From Pseudoduganella ginsengisoli (GTDB lineage Bacteria > Pseudomonadota > Gammaproteobacteria > Burkholderiales > Burkholderiaceae_D), in the NCBI RefSeq assembly GCF_009720865.1, contig NZ_WNLA01000001.1:434001-498000 (forward strand): a stretch of DNA of 64,000 nucleotides, in the 5' to 3' direction. Below, piece by piece: positions 41,343 through 49,600 of this stretch. How positions within the stretch are numbered: position 1 is the first letter of the stretch; each line of letters opens with the position of its first letter. Both the position numbers and the translations under genes were made by a program. A model generated the notes under the pieces. That model ran no database searches and was not told the DNA's origin. It was given only the letters and a program-made list of their open reading frames with translations.

Positions 41343-44300
41343 ATGTGGATCACTAAAATCAGTATCAAGCACCCGGTCTTTGCCACCATGGTGATGGTGG
41401 CGCTGATGGTGCTAGGGCTGTCGTCGTACAAGCGCCTCGGCGTGGAAAGCATGCCAAACGTGGAAATCCCGTTTGCCGCGATTGAAATCCAGTATCCGGG
41501 CGCTTCGCCGGAACAGGTGGAAAATGACATTACCCGCCCGGTGGAAGACATCGTCAACACGGTGTCGGGCGTGAAAACCATCCGCGCCAACTCGTGGGAA
41601 GGCCGCGCCGGCATTTACCTGGAGTTCCAGCTGTCCACCAATATGGACCGCGCGATGCAAGAGTTGCGCGACAAGGTGGCGCTGGTGCGCCCGCGCTTCC
41701 CGAAGGAAGCCAAAGACCCGTTCATCATCCGCGCCGAAGGCGACAATGACCGCCCGATCGTCACAGTCGTGATGACGTCGACCCAACGCGGCTTGCGCGA
41801 ATTGTCGACGATGGCGGACCAGATCGTCTCGAAACGCTTTCAGGGCGTGGCCGGCGTAGGCCAGGTCCGGGTCACCGGCACGACGAAACGCCAGGTATGG
41901 GTCAGCCTGCGCCCGGACGATATGCGCGCCCAGGCGGTCGGGGTGGATGAAGTGATCCGCGCCATCCAGAACACCAATGCCAACCTGCCGGCCGGTAACG
42001 TCAGCGAGGGCGTATCGGAACAATTGATCCGCGTGGAAGGCAAGATCAAGGAAGCGCGCGAATTCAACAAGATTATCGTCGCGCGCCGCGCATCCGGCCC
42101 GGTCTACCTGGATCAGGTGGCCAGTATCATCGATGGCGAAGAAGAAGCGCAATCGTATTCACGCATCAATGGCCAGCCAGGCGTGACGCTGGAAATCACC
42201 AAGGTGCAGGATGCCAACGTGGTGGAGGTGGGCAGCGGCGTGTTCAAGGCAGTCGCTGAACTGAAAAAATCGCTGCCGTCCGATATCCAGCTCGGCATCA
42301 TGGATTCGCAGTCGGATATCATCCAGGGCCAGTTGGACAACGTCAAGCACACGATCGGGGAAGGCGCCGTACTGACCATGCTGATCGTGTTCTTCTTCCT
42401 GAAATCGTGGCGCTCCACGATCATCACCGGCCTGACCCTGCCGATCGCCGTGCTGGCCAGCTTTATCGCGATGAAAGCATTTGGCTTTACGCTGAACTTC
42501 CTGACCCTGATGGCGCTGTCGCTGTGCATCGGCCTGCTGATTGACGATGCCATCGTGGTGCGTGAAAACATCGTGCGCCACTTCGGCATGGGCAAGGACC
42601 ACCACAAGGCAGCGGAAGACGGCACCAATGAAATCGGCCTGGCCGTGATGGCGACCACGTTCGCGATTGTCGCCGTGTTCGTGCCGGTAGCGTTCATGGA
42701 AGGCATCATCGGCCGCTTCTTCCTGCAGTTCGGCATTACTGTGACGGTGGCGGTGCTGATTTCGCTGTTCGTATCGTTCACGCTGGACCCGATGCTGTCA
42801 TCCGTGTGGCCCGATCCGGAAGAAGGCCGCTTCAAATATGTGCCATGGCTGGGCCGCTTTATGGACTTCGTGGAGCGCGGCGTCGACAAGGTGCATGTGT
42901 GGTATGGCAAAGTCCTGGAAGTCGCGCTGAACTGGCGCAAGACCACGCTGGCGCTGACCTTGGCGCTGTTCGTGGGCAGCCTGATGCTGGTGCCCATGAT
43001 CGGCGGTGAAATGTTCCCGGAAACCGACGACGGCAAGATCTTCATGCGCTTTAAAACGCCGGTCGGTTCCAGCCTGGAATACACCGACAGCAAGGTCAAG
43101 CAAGTGGAAGCTGCGCTGAAGCCGTTCAAGGAAATCGACACCGTGGTGGCGAACATCGGCACCCGCGACGGCCGCAATACGGCGGACGTCATCGTCAAGC
43201 TGACGGACTTGAAGAAGACGCACCGCCGCTCGCAGAAAGCCATGGAAAAAGCCATCCGTGAACGGATGGCGCCAATTGCCGGCATCACGCTGTCAGTGGG
43301 CCAGAAGCCGATCTTTATTGCGATTCTCGGCACCGATGAAGCCAAACTGGACGCCGTGGCGCACCGCCTGATGGACAAGATGCGCAACATCAAGGGCGTG
43401 GCCGACCTGGAATACAGCCAGGAAGGCGCGAACCCGTCGACCCGCATCAAGATCAACAATGAACTGGCCAGCGACCTGGGACTGAGCACGCAGCAAATCG
43501 GTTCCGCGCTGCGTCCATTCGTGGCCGGTGAAACCGTCAGCCACTGGCTGGCGGCCGATGGCCAGAACTATGACATCAACGTGCAGTTGCCGAAGTCGGG
43601 CCGCCAGCGCGTGGCGGACTTGTCCGACCTGTCGATCGCGTCGTCGAAAGTCACGGCGGACGGCACGCCACGCATGGTGCCGCTGCGCCAGGTGGTGGAA
43701 TTCATTCCATCATCGAGCCCACAGGTGTTGAAGCGCCAGGCCCTGCAGCGCCGCGTGGCGATCTATGCGGCGGTCGAAGGCCGCCCTGCCGGCGACGTCG
43801 ACAAGGACGTGAAGAAAGCCATGGATTCCATTGAATTGCCGGCCGGCGTACGTTTCGACGTGGCGGGTAATGCGCAGCAAATGGAAGAAACTATGGGCGG
43901 CGCCATGACGGCGCTGGGCGTGGCCGTGATCTTCATTTACCTGGTGCTGGCTTCGCAGTTCGGCAGCTTCCTGCAGCCGGTCGCCATCATGATGTCGCTG
44001 CCGCTGTCGCTGATCGGCGTGCTGGCAGCGCTGCTGATCACGGGTTCAACGCTGAACGTGTTTTCCGTGATCGGCTTCATCATGCTGATGGGCCTCGTGA
44101 CGAAGAATGCGATTTTGCTGGTGGACTTCACCAACCACGGCCAGCAGCACGGCCTGGACCAGCGTACCGCGATCCTGGAAGCAGGCCAGGTGCGCCTGCG
44201 TCCGATCCTGATGACGACCTTGGCGATGATCTTCGGCATGCTGCCAATGGCCATCGGCATGGGCGATGGCGGTGAAATCCAGGCGCCGATGGGCCGCGCC

Positions 44301-44459
44301 GTGATTGGCGGCGTCATTACGTCCACCCTGCTGACCCTGGTGGTGGTGCCGGTGGCTTACACGTACCTGGACAGCCTGGGCAAGCGCTGCGCACGCTGGT
44401 TCAGCGGCAGGCATGCCAAGGCGGAAGCGGCATCGCTGCAAGAGCGCAAAACCGCGTAA
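41343..44459 (+). CDS. RND efflux pump permease (HAE1-like)
   Basis: A 1038-residue proton-driven inner-membrane pump. It begins KHPVFATMVMVALMVLGLSSYKRLGVESMPNVE, the usual helix 1 and porter start. About 12 helices and two large periplasmic porter loops are present. The proton-relay aspartates are in helix 4 (LCIGLLIDDAIVVREN). The second half repeats the pattern, with GFIMLMGLVTKNAILLVDF. The C-terminus is basic. The order adaptor-pump is standard. The substrate range is unknown; the family covers drugs, solvents and bile-type amphiphiles. There is no local TetR-type repressor. Confidence 0.94.
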   Translation: MWITKISIKHPVFATMVMVALMVLGLSSYKRLGVESMPNVEIPFAAIEIQYPGASPEQVENDITRPVEDIVNTVSGVKTIRANSWEGRAGIYLEFQLSTNMDRAMQELRDKVALVRPRFPKEAKDPFIIRAEGDNDRPIVTVVMTSTQRGLRELSTMADQIVSKRFQGVAGVGQVRVTGTTKRQVWVSLRPDDMRAQAVGVDEVIRAIQNTNANLPAGNVSEGVSEQLIRVEGKIKEAREFNKIIVARRASGPVYLDQVASIIDGEEEAQSYSRINGQPGVTLEITKVQDANVVEVGSGVFKAVAELKKSLPSDIQLGIMDSQSDIIQGQLDNVKHTIGEGAVLTMLIVFFFLKSWRSTIITGLTLPIAVLASFIAMKAFGFTLNFLTLMALSLCIGLLIDDAIVVRENIVRHFGMGKDHHKAAEDGTNEIGLAVMATTFAIVAVFVPVAFMEGIIGRFFLQFGITVTVAVLISLFVSFTLDPMLSSVWPDPEEGRFKYVPWLGRFMDFVERGVDKVHVWYGKVLEVALNWRKTTLALTLALFVGSLMLVPMIGGEMFPETDDGKIFMRFKTPVGSSLEYTDSKVKQVEAALKPFKEIDTVVANIGTRDGRNTADVIVKLTDLKKTHRRSQKAMEKAIRERMAPIAGITLSVGQKPIFIAILGTDEAKLDAVAHRLMDKMRNIKGVADLEYSQEGANPSTRIKINNELASDLGLSTQQIGSALRPFVAGETVSHWLAADGQNYDINVQLPKSGRQRVADLSDLSIASSKVTADGTPRMVPLRQVVEFIPSSSPQVLKRQALQRRVAIYAAVEGRPAGDVDKDVKKAMDSIELPAGVRFDVAGNAQQMEETMGGAMTALGVAVIFIYLVLASQFGSFLQPVAIMMSLPLSLIGVLAALLITGSTLNVFSVIGFIMLMGLVTKNAILLVDFTNHGQQHGLDQRTAILEAGQVRLRPILMTTLAMIFGMLPMAIGMGDGGEIQAPMGRAVIGGVITSTLLTLVVVPVAYTYLDSLGKRCARWFSGRHAKAEAASLQERKTA

Positions 44460-44478
44460 TCAGCAGGATTCGCAAGCG

Positions 44479-44676
44479 TCAAGGGGGCGTGCCGGACTGG
44501 TCCGCCCCTTCTTCTTCCGGCGCATCTTCATCCGCCATATCCCCGTCTTGCTCCCCGCCCGGATTATTCTTTGCTTCCAGCTTGCGGCGGGCTTTTTCTT
44601 CCGCCTTTTGTTCCGCTTTTTTCTTTTTCTCCAGCTCGCGCTGGCGCTTCTCGTACTGGAAATTGGTCTTGGCCAT
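44479..44676 (-). CDS. Small highly charged hypothetical protein
   Basis: A 65-residue protein. The first 37 residues are Lys/Glu/Arg-rich and form a probable single alpha-helix (TNFQYEKRQRELEKKKKAEQ onward). The tail is acidic and disordered (DGDMADEDAPEEEGADQS). I start at ATG 44676, with GGAGG 8 nt upstream; the 12-residue in-frame extension is unlikely. The charge pattern suggests a nucleic-acid- or protein-binding accessory, but I recognise no named family. It lies in the gap between the convergent RND operon and xerD. Confidence 0.7.
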   Translation of the reverse strand: MAKTNFQYEKRQRELEKKKKAEQKAEEKARRKLEAKNNPGGEQDGDMADEDAPEEEGADQSGTPP

Positions 44677-44738
44677 GCGACACCTCCGCCCGGGGGAATG
44701 CGATCCCCCCATTATGAACCTGTTTCAAGCAGAGGGGC

Positions 44739-45641
44739 TCAGCCGCGCGGATGATGCACTGCGTGCAACTGTTTCAAGCGTTCGCGCGCCACGTGCGTAT
44801 AGATTTGCGTGGTGGAGATATCCGCGTGGCCCAGCAACAGCTGCACCACGCGCAAATCCGCGCCGTGGTTCAGCAAGTGGGTGGCAAACGCGTGGCGCAA
44901 CGTGTGCGGCGACAGCGGGCTGGTGATGCCGGCGCGCTGCGCCTGCTTTTTGATGACGACCCAAAACATTTGCCGTGTCATGGCGCCGCCCCGGCTGGTC
45001 ACGAACAGCGCGTCATCTTGCTGGCCGTTGAGGATCGCCCCGCGCGCTTCGGAAAGGTAACGCCGGATCCACTGGTGCGCCTGCTCGCCAAACGGCACCA
45101 GGCGCGTCTTGCCGCCCTTACCCGTCAAGCGCACGGTGCCATCGTTGAGGCTCACTTCAACTGTCTTCAAGTCCACCAGTTCCGACACGCGCAAACCGCT
45201 GGCATACATCAGTTCCAGCATGGTGCGGTCGCGCAGCCCCAGCGGCGTGCGCACATCCGGCGCCGCCAGCAGCGCTTCCACTTGCCCTTCACTGAGGATT
45301 TTCACGAGGCGCGTGGCCTGCTTCGCCCCCGGCATTTTCAGGCACGGGTCTTCGGCGATCATGCGCTGGCGCAGCGCATAGTGGTAAAAGCGCTTCAGCA
45401 CCGACAGGCGCCGGTTGGCGGAACTGGCCTTGGTATCGCCATGGCGCGCACTGAAGTAAGCACTCACATGGTGGTCGGCCACCGCGTGCAAGCCGTCGAC
45501 TTCCGGATGCTGGCTTTCCAGCCACTGTGCGAATTGGCGCATGTCGCGCCGGTATGCTTCCAGCGAATTTTTCGCCAACCCGTCTTCCAGCCACAGCGCG
45601 TCGCAAAAGGCGTCGATCAGAGCAAGGTTGTCTGCCGCCAT
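44739..45641 (-). CDS. xerD: Site-specific tyrosine recombinase XerD
   Basis: Resolves chromosome dimers at dif together with XerC. The 300 residues comprise an N-terminal SAM-like core-binding domain (IDAFCDALWLEDGLAKNSLEAYRRDMRQFAQWL) and a catalytic domain with the R-K-H-R-H/W-Y set: ASGLRVSEL (Arg), TGKGGKTRLVP (Lys), SPHTLRHAFATHLL (His and Arg), LLGHADISTTQIYTHV (His and nucleophile Tyr). The length and N-terminal pattern fit XerD rather than XerC. I start at ATG 45641; its 5' end overlaps the upstream ogt gene by 25 bp, so the two are probably one transcript. Confidence 0.94.
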   Translation of the reverse strand: MAADNLALIDAFCDALWLEDGLAKNSLEAYRRDMRQFAQWLESQHPEVDGLHAVADHHVSAYFSARHGDTKASSANRRLSVLKRFYHYALRQRMIAEDPCLKMPGAKQATRLVKILSEGQVEALLAAPDVRTPLGLRDRTMLELMYASGLRVSELVDLKTVEVSLNDGTVRLTGKGGKTRLVPFGEQAHQWIRRYLSEARGAILNGQQDDALFVTSRGGAMTRQMFWVVIKKQAQRAGITSPLSPHTLRHAFATHLLNHGADLRVVQLLLGHADISTTQIYTHVARERLKQLHAVHHPRG

Positions 45642-46138
45642 TGGTATTCCATGTGTCCTTCGTGGGCCAGCAGCCAGCGCTTGACGTTCAACAGGTAGCC
45701 ATTGGTTTCGCTGGTGTGGGCAAAACCGCCGATGCCGCTGGCGCTGGTGACGCGGTGGCATGGCACGGCCAGCGGAAACCAGTTGTCGCCGCACGCCTGG
45801 CCAATGGCGCGGGGCGCCGATTCCAGGTATTTCGCCAGTTCGCCATAGGTACGCACCTGGCCACGGGGAATGCTGCGGATCGCCTCCCATACGCGGCGCT
45901 GGAACGGGCTGCCGACAGCGGCCAGCGGCAACGTGAACGGGAAATCCGCGTTGGCGCAATATTGCTGCACTTGCTGTGCGGCCAGTTCAGCGACAGCGTC
46001 TTGCGGCGCCTTTTCCAGCGTGTCCGGCGGCAGATACGCCATTTGCGTGACCAGGCCGCCGGCAGTCCGGATCCCCATGGCGCCAAACGGCGTTGGCACA
46101 ATGGCACTAAAAATATCAAAGTTCTGTTGCATATTCAT
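45617..46138 (-). CDS. ogt: Methylated-DNA--protein-cysteine S-methyltransferase
   Basis: A suicide repair protein (173 residues) that takes methyl groups from O6-methylguanine. The C-terminal domain has the helix-turn-helix (SPFQRRVWEAIRSIPRGQVRTYGELAKYLE), the active site AVPCHRVTSASGIGGF with acceptor Cys, and a final LLAHEG. The N-terminal ribonuclease-like half is present. There is no Ada regulatory domain, so it is the Ogt type. Two starts are possible: ATG 46138 (listed) and ATG 46132, neither with a clear ribosome-binding site. The frame overlaps xerD by 25 bp. Confidence 0.92.
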   Translation of the reverse strand: MNMQQNFDIFSAIVPTPFGAMGIRTAGGLVTQMAYLPPDTLEKAPQDAVAELAAQQVQQYCANADFPFTLPLAAVGSPFQRRVWEAIRSIPRGQVRTYGELAKYLESAPRAIGQACGDNWFPLAVPCHRVTSASGIGGFAHTSETNGYLLNVKRWLLAHEGHMEYQWRQTTLL

Positions 46139-46531
46139 CACAACATTTTTTAGAGTTGTTGTACTAGTACCACATTGATTGGGATGGAGGCGCGGGCCTC
46201 CACGGCGCCTAGCATACAAAAAAAAAGCGCACCGTGAAGGTGCGCTTTCAATCTTTGTCACAGCACCGGTCGTTTGGCGCCTCCGTAGCAAGCTTGTGGC
46301 TGCCTCCGGTGGTCTTCCAACGACATACTGTATGCCGTGTGTCTCCTCAAGTATATTCGCGGTATTGGCTACCGTTATTATTTACTCTCCCCACTAAAAC
46401 CTTGTGCCTGACGGCGTGTCCTTTGCTCGCCAGCTGCATATTGATATACGGCCATGACTGCTGGAGCGACGCCATCATAACTGAACCTGAAAAATTTTTG
46501 CTGTATTTTTTGAAGCAATTATATTTTTCAT
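46139..46531. other. Intergenic region between ogt and the TRAP operon
   Basis: 393 bp without a credible gene. It contains a GTACTAGTAC palindrome (46159-46168) near the ogt start, the TRAP operon terminator, and a strikingly AT-rich stretch at about 46490-46545. A 105-codon plus-strand ORF here starts inside the terminator, lacks a ribosome-binding site and looks non-coding. Confidence 0.5.
46224..46248 (-). terminator. Rho-independent terminator of the TRAP operon
   Basis: A perfect 10-bp stem (AAAGCGCACC, 46224-46233, with its complement 46239-46248) and a 5-nt loop. On the minus strand it is followed by a run of nine T. It lies about 280 bp downstream of the dctM stop. Confidence 0.85.
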
Positions 46532-47812
46532 TCAGGAGTAAATTAAGTTAGGCAACCAGGTGGAAATTTGTGGTATGTATGTCACCACCAGTAAGAAAAT
46601 GAGCATGGTCAACAGCCATGGCCACACGGCCACCGTGAGTTCCGTGATCCCCATTTTCGTGATGCCGGACGCCACATACAGGTTCAACCCAACCGGCGGA
46701 TGGCACATCCCCACTTCCATGTTTACCACGATCAAGATGCCGAAATGCACAGGATCGATGCCCAGCTTCATCGCCACCGGGAACAGGATGGGGGCCATGA
46801 TCAAGACAATGGACGATGGTTCCATGACGTTCCCTGCCAGCAACAGCAGGATGTTCACCACCAGCAAGAAGGTAATCACCCCCAAGCCTTGCCCCGTCAG
46901 CCATTCAGCCATTGCTTGCGGAATATTTTCACTGGTCATCAGGAACGAGAACAGCACGGCGTTGGTAATGATGTACAGCAGCATGGCCGACATGGACGCG
47001 GAATCCAGCAAAACCTTGCCCACTTGCTTAAGGCGCAAGTCCTTGTAGACAAACACGGCAATAAAGAACGCATACACGGCTGCCATGGCAGCCGCTTCCG
47101 TCGGCGTGAAAGCGCCGGAATAAATTCCGCCCATGACGATCAGGATCAGCAGCAAGCCCCACGCGCTGGCGCGGAACGTGCGCCACCGTTCACTCCAGGT
47201 GGCCTTGGGCATGCGCGGGTAATTGTGCTTGCGCGCCAAATACCACGTGGTCAGCCCCAGCAGGAAAGCCAGCATCACGCCAGGCACCACGCCGGCCATG
47301 AACAGCTTGCCAACCGACGTATTGGTGGTCACGGAATACATCACCATGACGATCGACGGCGGGATCAGGATGCCCAGCGCGCCGGAAGTGGTGATCACGC
47401 CCGCGCCGAAATTCTTTGGATACCCCTGGCGCACCATGGCCGGCAGGATAATGGAACCAATCGCCACCACTGTGGCTGGCGACGAACCGGATACGGCAGC
47501 AAACAGCGCACAGGCCAGTACGCCGGCCAATGCCAGGCCGCCGTGCCAGTGGCCCACCATCGACGTGGCGAAATTGATCATGCGCCGCGCCACGCCACCG
47601 TGCGTGAGGAAATTGCCAGCCAGGATAAAGAACGGGATCGCCATGATCTCGAACTTTTCAATACCCGTGAACAGCTTGAGCGCCACGGATTCGATCGGCA
47701 CTTGCGTCATGGTGAACAAGAACGTCAAGACCGTCAGGCCCAGCGAAATCGAAATCGGCATGCCGGTCAGCATCAGCACCAGCAACAGGACAAAAATAAT
47801 GGCGGCGTTCAT
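46532..47812 (-). CDS. dctM: TRAP transporter large permease DctM
   Basis: The 12-helix membrane subunit (426 residues) that carries out sodium-coupled uptake in TRAP systems. Family features are MPISISLGLTVLTFLF, IPFFILAGNFLTHGGVARRMINFATSMVGH, SGSSPATVVAIGSIILPAMVRQGYPKNFGAGVITTSGALGILIPPS, and MGMCHPPVG-like VGMCHPPVGLNLYV near the C-terminus. It overlaps the small permease gene by 4 bp (ATGA) and is the distal gene of dctP-dctQ-dctM. A strong terminator lies downstream. The substrate is probably a C4-dicarboxylate or a related organic acid, inferred from the DctSR-like regulators beside it. Confidence 0.95.
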   Translation of the reverse strand: MNAAIIFVLLLVLMLTGMPISISLGLTVLTFLFTMTQVPIESVALKLFTGIEKFEIMAIPFFILAGNFLTHGGVARRMINFATSMVGHWHGGLALAGVLACALFAAVSGSSPATVVAIGSIILPAMVRQGYPKNFGAGVITTSGALGILIPPSIVMVMYSVTTNTSVGKLFMAGVVPGVMLAFLLGLTTWYLARKHNYPRMPKATWSERWRTFRASAWGLLLILIVMGGIYSGAFTPTEAAAMAAVYAFFIAVFVYKDLRLKQVGKVLLDSASMSAMLLYIITNAVLFSFLMTSENIPQAMAEWLTGQGLGVITFLLVVNILLLLAGNVMEPSSIVLIMAPILFPVAMKLGIDPVHFGILIVVNMEVGMCHPPVGLNLYVASGITKMGITELTVAVWPWLLTMLIFLLVVTYIPQISTWLPNLIYS

Positions 47813-48363
47813 GCTTGCGTTCCTTCCTGTTCCAGGCCTTCGACGTGCGAGTGGTCATGTTTGGGCAGGTGGCCGGTACGGATGAACTGCACCATCACTT
47901 GCAGGAAGCGGAAACACATCAGGTAAGAGCCGCTGGGCACGGCCAGGTACACGATCCACATCGGCACTTCCAGGTCGGCCGACGTCTGGTCGGTGTGGCC
48001 GATTTCCCACACAAAGCTGGCGCCCAGTGTGCCGACGATGCCGGTAAACAGCGCGCCGGCCAGCAAGCCGAAAATGATGAATTTATTACGCAACGGCGTA
48101 CTGAGGCGGTTAATCAGCACGTCGACGCCCACGTGGATGCCGGTGCGCACGCCATACGCGGCGCCAAACTTCGCCATCCACACGAACATGTAGATGCACA
48201 GCTCTTGCGCCCAGCTGGTATTGATTTGTATGAGCCAGTCTTGCAGCCCAGGTATCGGCAAACCAGCCAGGTAGCGGTGTACCACCGCAACGAAAATGAT
48301 GCAGGTGGCCAGCGCCATCAAGGTCGCAATCAGCCACTCTTCCAGGTGATCGAGGAATTTCAT
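47809..48363 (-). CDS. dctQ: TRAP transporter small permease DctQ
   Basis: A 184-residue four-helix membrane subunit. Helices include EWLIATLMALATCIIFVAVVHRYL, WAQELCIYMFVWMAKFGAAYGVRTG (with the conserved W-x-E-E/L-type region), FIIFGLLAGALFTGIVGTLGASFVWEI and MWIVYLAVPSGSYLMCFRFLQVMV. The C-terminal tail is charged. It lies between dctP (120-bp gap) and dctM (4-bp overlap). Confidence 0.93.
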   Translation of the reverse strand: MKFLDHLEEWLIATLMALATCIIFVAVVHRYLAGLPIPGLQDWLIQINTSWAQELCIYMFVWMAKFGAAYGVRTGIHVGVDVLINRLSTPLRNKFIIFGLLAGALFTGIVGTLGASFVWEIGHTDQTSADLEVPMWIVYLAVPSGSYLMCFRFLQVMVQFIRTGHLPKHDHSHVEGLEQEGTQA

Positions 48364-48483
48364 CAGGTGAGGTCTTTCCCGTAAGTGGGGGAAACAGCGG
48401 GATGTGCGGCAGCCGCCCCGTACAGGCGGGCCGGCCAGCGCCGGACCTGCCGTGTTGCAATGCTGACCTGGCCTTGCCAGGTA

Positions 48484-49470
48484 TTACTTCGCGGCTTCCT
48501 TGTTGATCGCTTCGATCAAATCCTTGCCGATCCGGCCCTGCATGTCTTTTTGTACCGGCAACAGCGCCTTGCGCCACTCAGCCTGTTCCTTTGCGCTTGG
48601 CGTATAGATTTCCGTCTTGCCGGCTTTCTTGATGGCTTCCAGCGCCAAGTCATTGTCGCGCTGGGCAATGGCTTTTTCAAACGTGGTGGCCTCGCGCATG
48701 GCGCCTTCCAGCGCCGTACGGACGTCTGCCGGCAAGCCATCCCAGAACTTCTTGTTGACGATCACCGCATACCCCAGGTAGCCGTGATTGGACACCGTCA
48801 CGTGCTTTTGCACTTCATGCATCTTTTGCGTGTACATGTTCGACGGCGGGTTTTCCGTGCCGTCGACCACGCCCGTCTGCAGCGCCTGGTACACCTCAGA
48901 GAACGCCAGTACTTGCGGGTTCGCGCCCAGCGCCCGCATTTGCGCATCGAGCACCTTGGACGACTGGATGCGCATCTTCAAGCCTTTGAAGTCCGCCGGC
49001 ATGTGCAGCGGCTTGTTGGCCGACATCACCTTGAAGCCGTTATCCCAATAGGCCAGGCCGGTAATGCCCTTGCCTTCCAGCTTTTTCAGCAAGCCCTTCC
49101 CAATCGGCCCTTCAGTGACGTTGTACAGCGCAGTCTTGTTGGGGAAAATATAGGGCAAGTCAAAGACTTCGAACTCCTTCACGCCCAGCGGCCCGAACTT
49201 CGCCAGCGACGGCGCCAGCATTTGCACCGCGCCCAGCTGCAGTGCTTCCAATTCTTCCTTGTCTTTATACAACTGGCTGTTCGGGTACAGTTCGACCTTG
49301 ACGCGGCCCTTGGTGGCTTTCTCCGCCAATTCCTTGAAACGCTCGGCGGCCTGGCCTTTGGGCGTATCAGTCGCCACCACGTGGCTGAACTTAATGACAA
49401 TCGGATTTTGCGCAAAAGCGCTGAAGCTGGCTACCGCGCACAATACTGCCAAGGCTGGTTTGAAATTCAT
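48484..49470 (-). CDS. dctP: TRAP transporter substrate-binding protein DctP
   Basis: A 328-residue periplasmic receptor. The signal peptide is MNFKPALAVLCAVASFSAFA. The mature part starts QNPIVIKFSHVVATDTPKGQAAERF, the DctP hallmark, with the carboxylate-binding Arg region in KGLKMRIQSSKVLDAQMRALGANPQVLAFSEVYQALQTGVVDGTENPPSNMY. This matches the family that binds C4-dicarboxylates. I start at ATG 49470 (GGAG upstream); a 10-residue extension is possible but would bury the signal peptide. It is divergent from the sensor kinase gene with about 130 bp between. Confidence 0.94.
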   Translation of the reverse strand: MNFKPALAVLCAVASFSAFAQNPIVIKFSHVVATDTPKGQAAERFKELAEKATKGRVKVELYPNSQLYKDKEELEALQLGAVQMLAPSLAKFGPLGVKEFEVFDLPYIFPNKTALYNVTEGPIGKGLLKKLEGKGITGLAYWDNGFKVMSANKPLHMPADFKGLKMRIQSSKVLDAQMRALGANPQVLAFSEVYQALQTGVVDGTENPPSNMYTQKMHEVQKHVTVSNHGYLGYAVIVNKKFWDGLPADVRTALEGAMREATTFEKAIAQRDNDLALEAIKKAGKTEIYTPSAKEQAEWRKALLPVQKDMQGRIGKDLIEAINKEAAK

Positions 49471-49600
49471 CGAGGGTAGTCTCCGTATTAGTAGAATCAC
49501 TTATTATGTCTTTACCCAGCAGTTTCTTCCTATACCATAACAAAATACAACTGTGGAAACCCACAATATCCGATCTGCCGCAGCCGAATATGCTCGGGTC

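Noticed and set aside
40047..41372. A 441-codon minus-strand ORF opposite the RND adaptor
   Set aside because: Composition (His/Arg/Gly-rich) and lack of motifs mark it as a shadow; the adaptor is well supported.
46234..46551. A 105-codon plus-strand ORF between ogt and the TRAP genes
   Set aside because: It begins inside a strong terminator hairpin, uses a GTG without a ribosome-binding site, and its codon use is unlike the neighbours.
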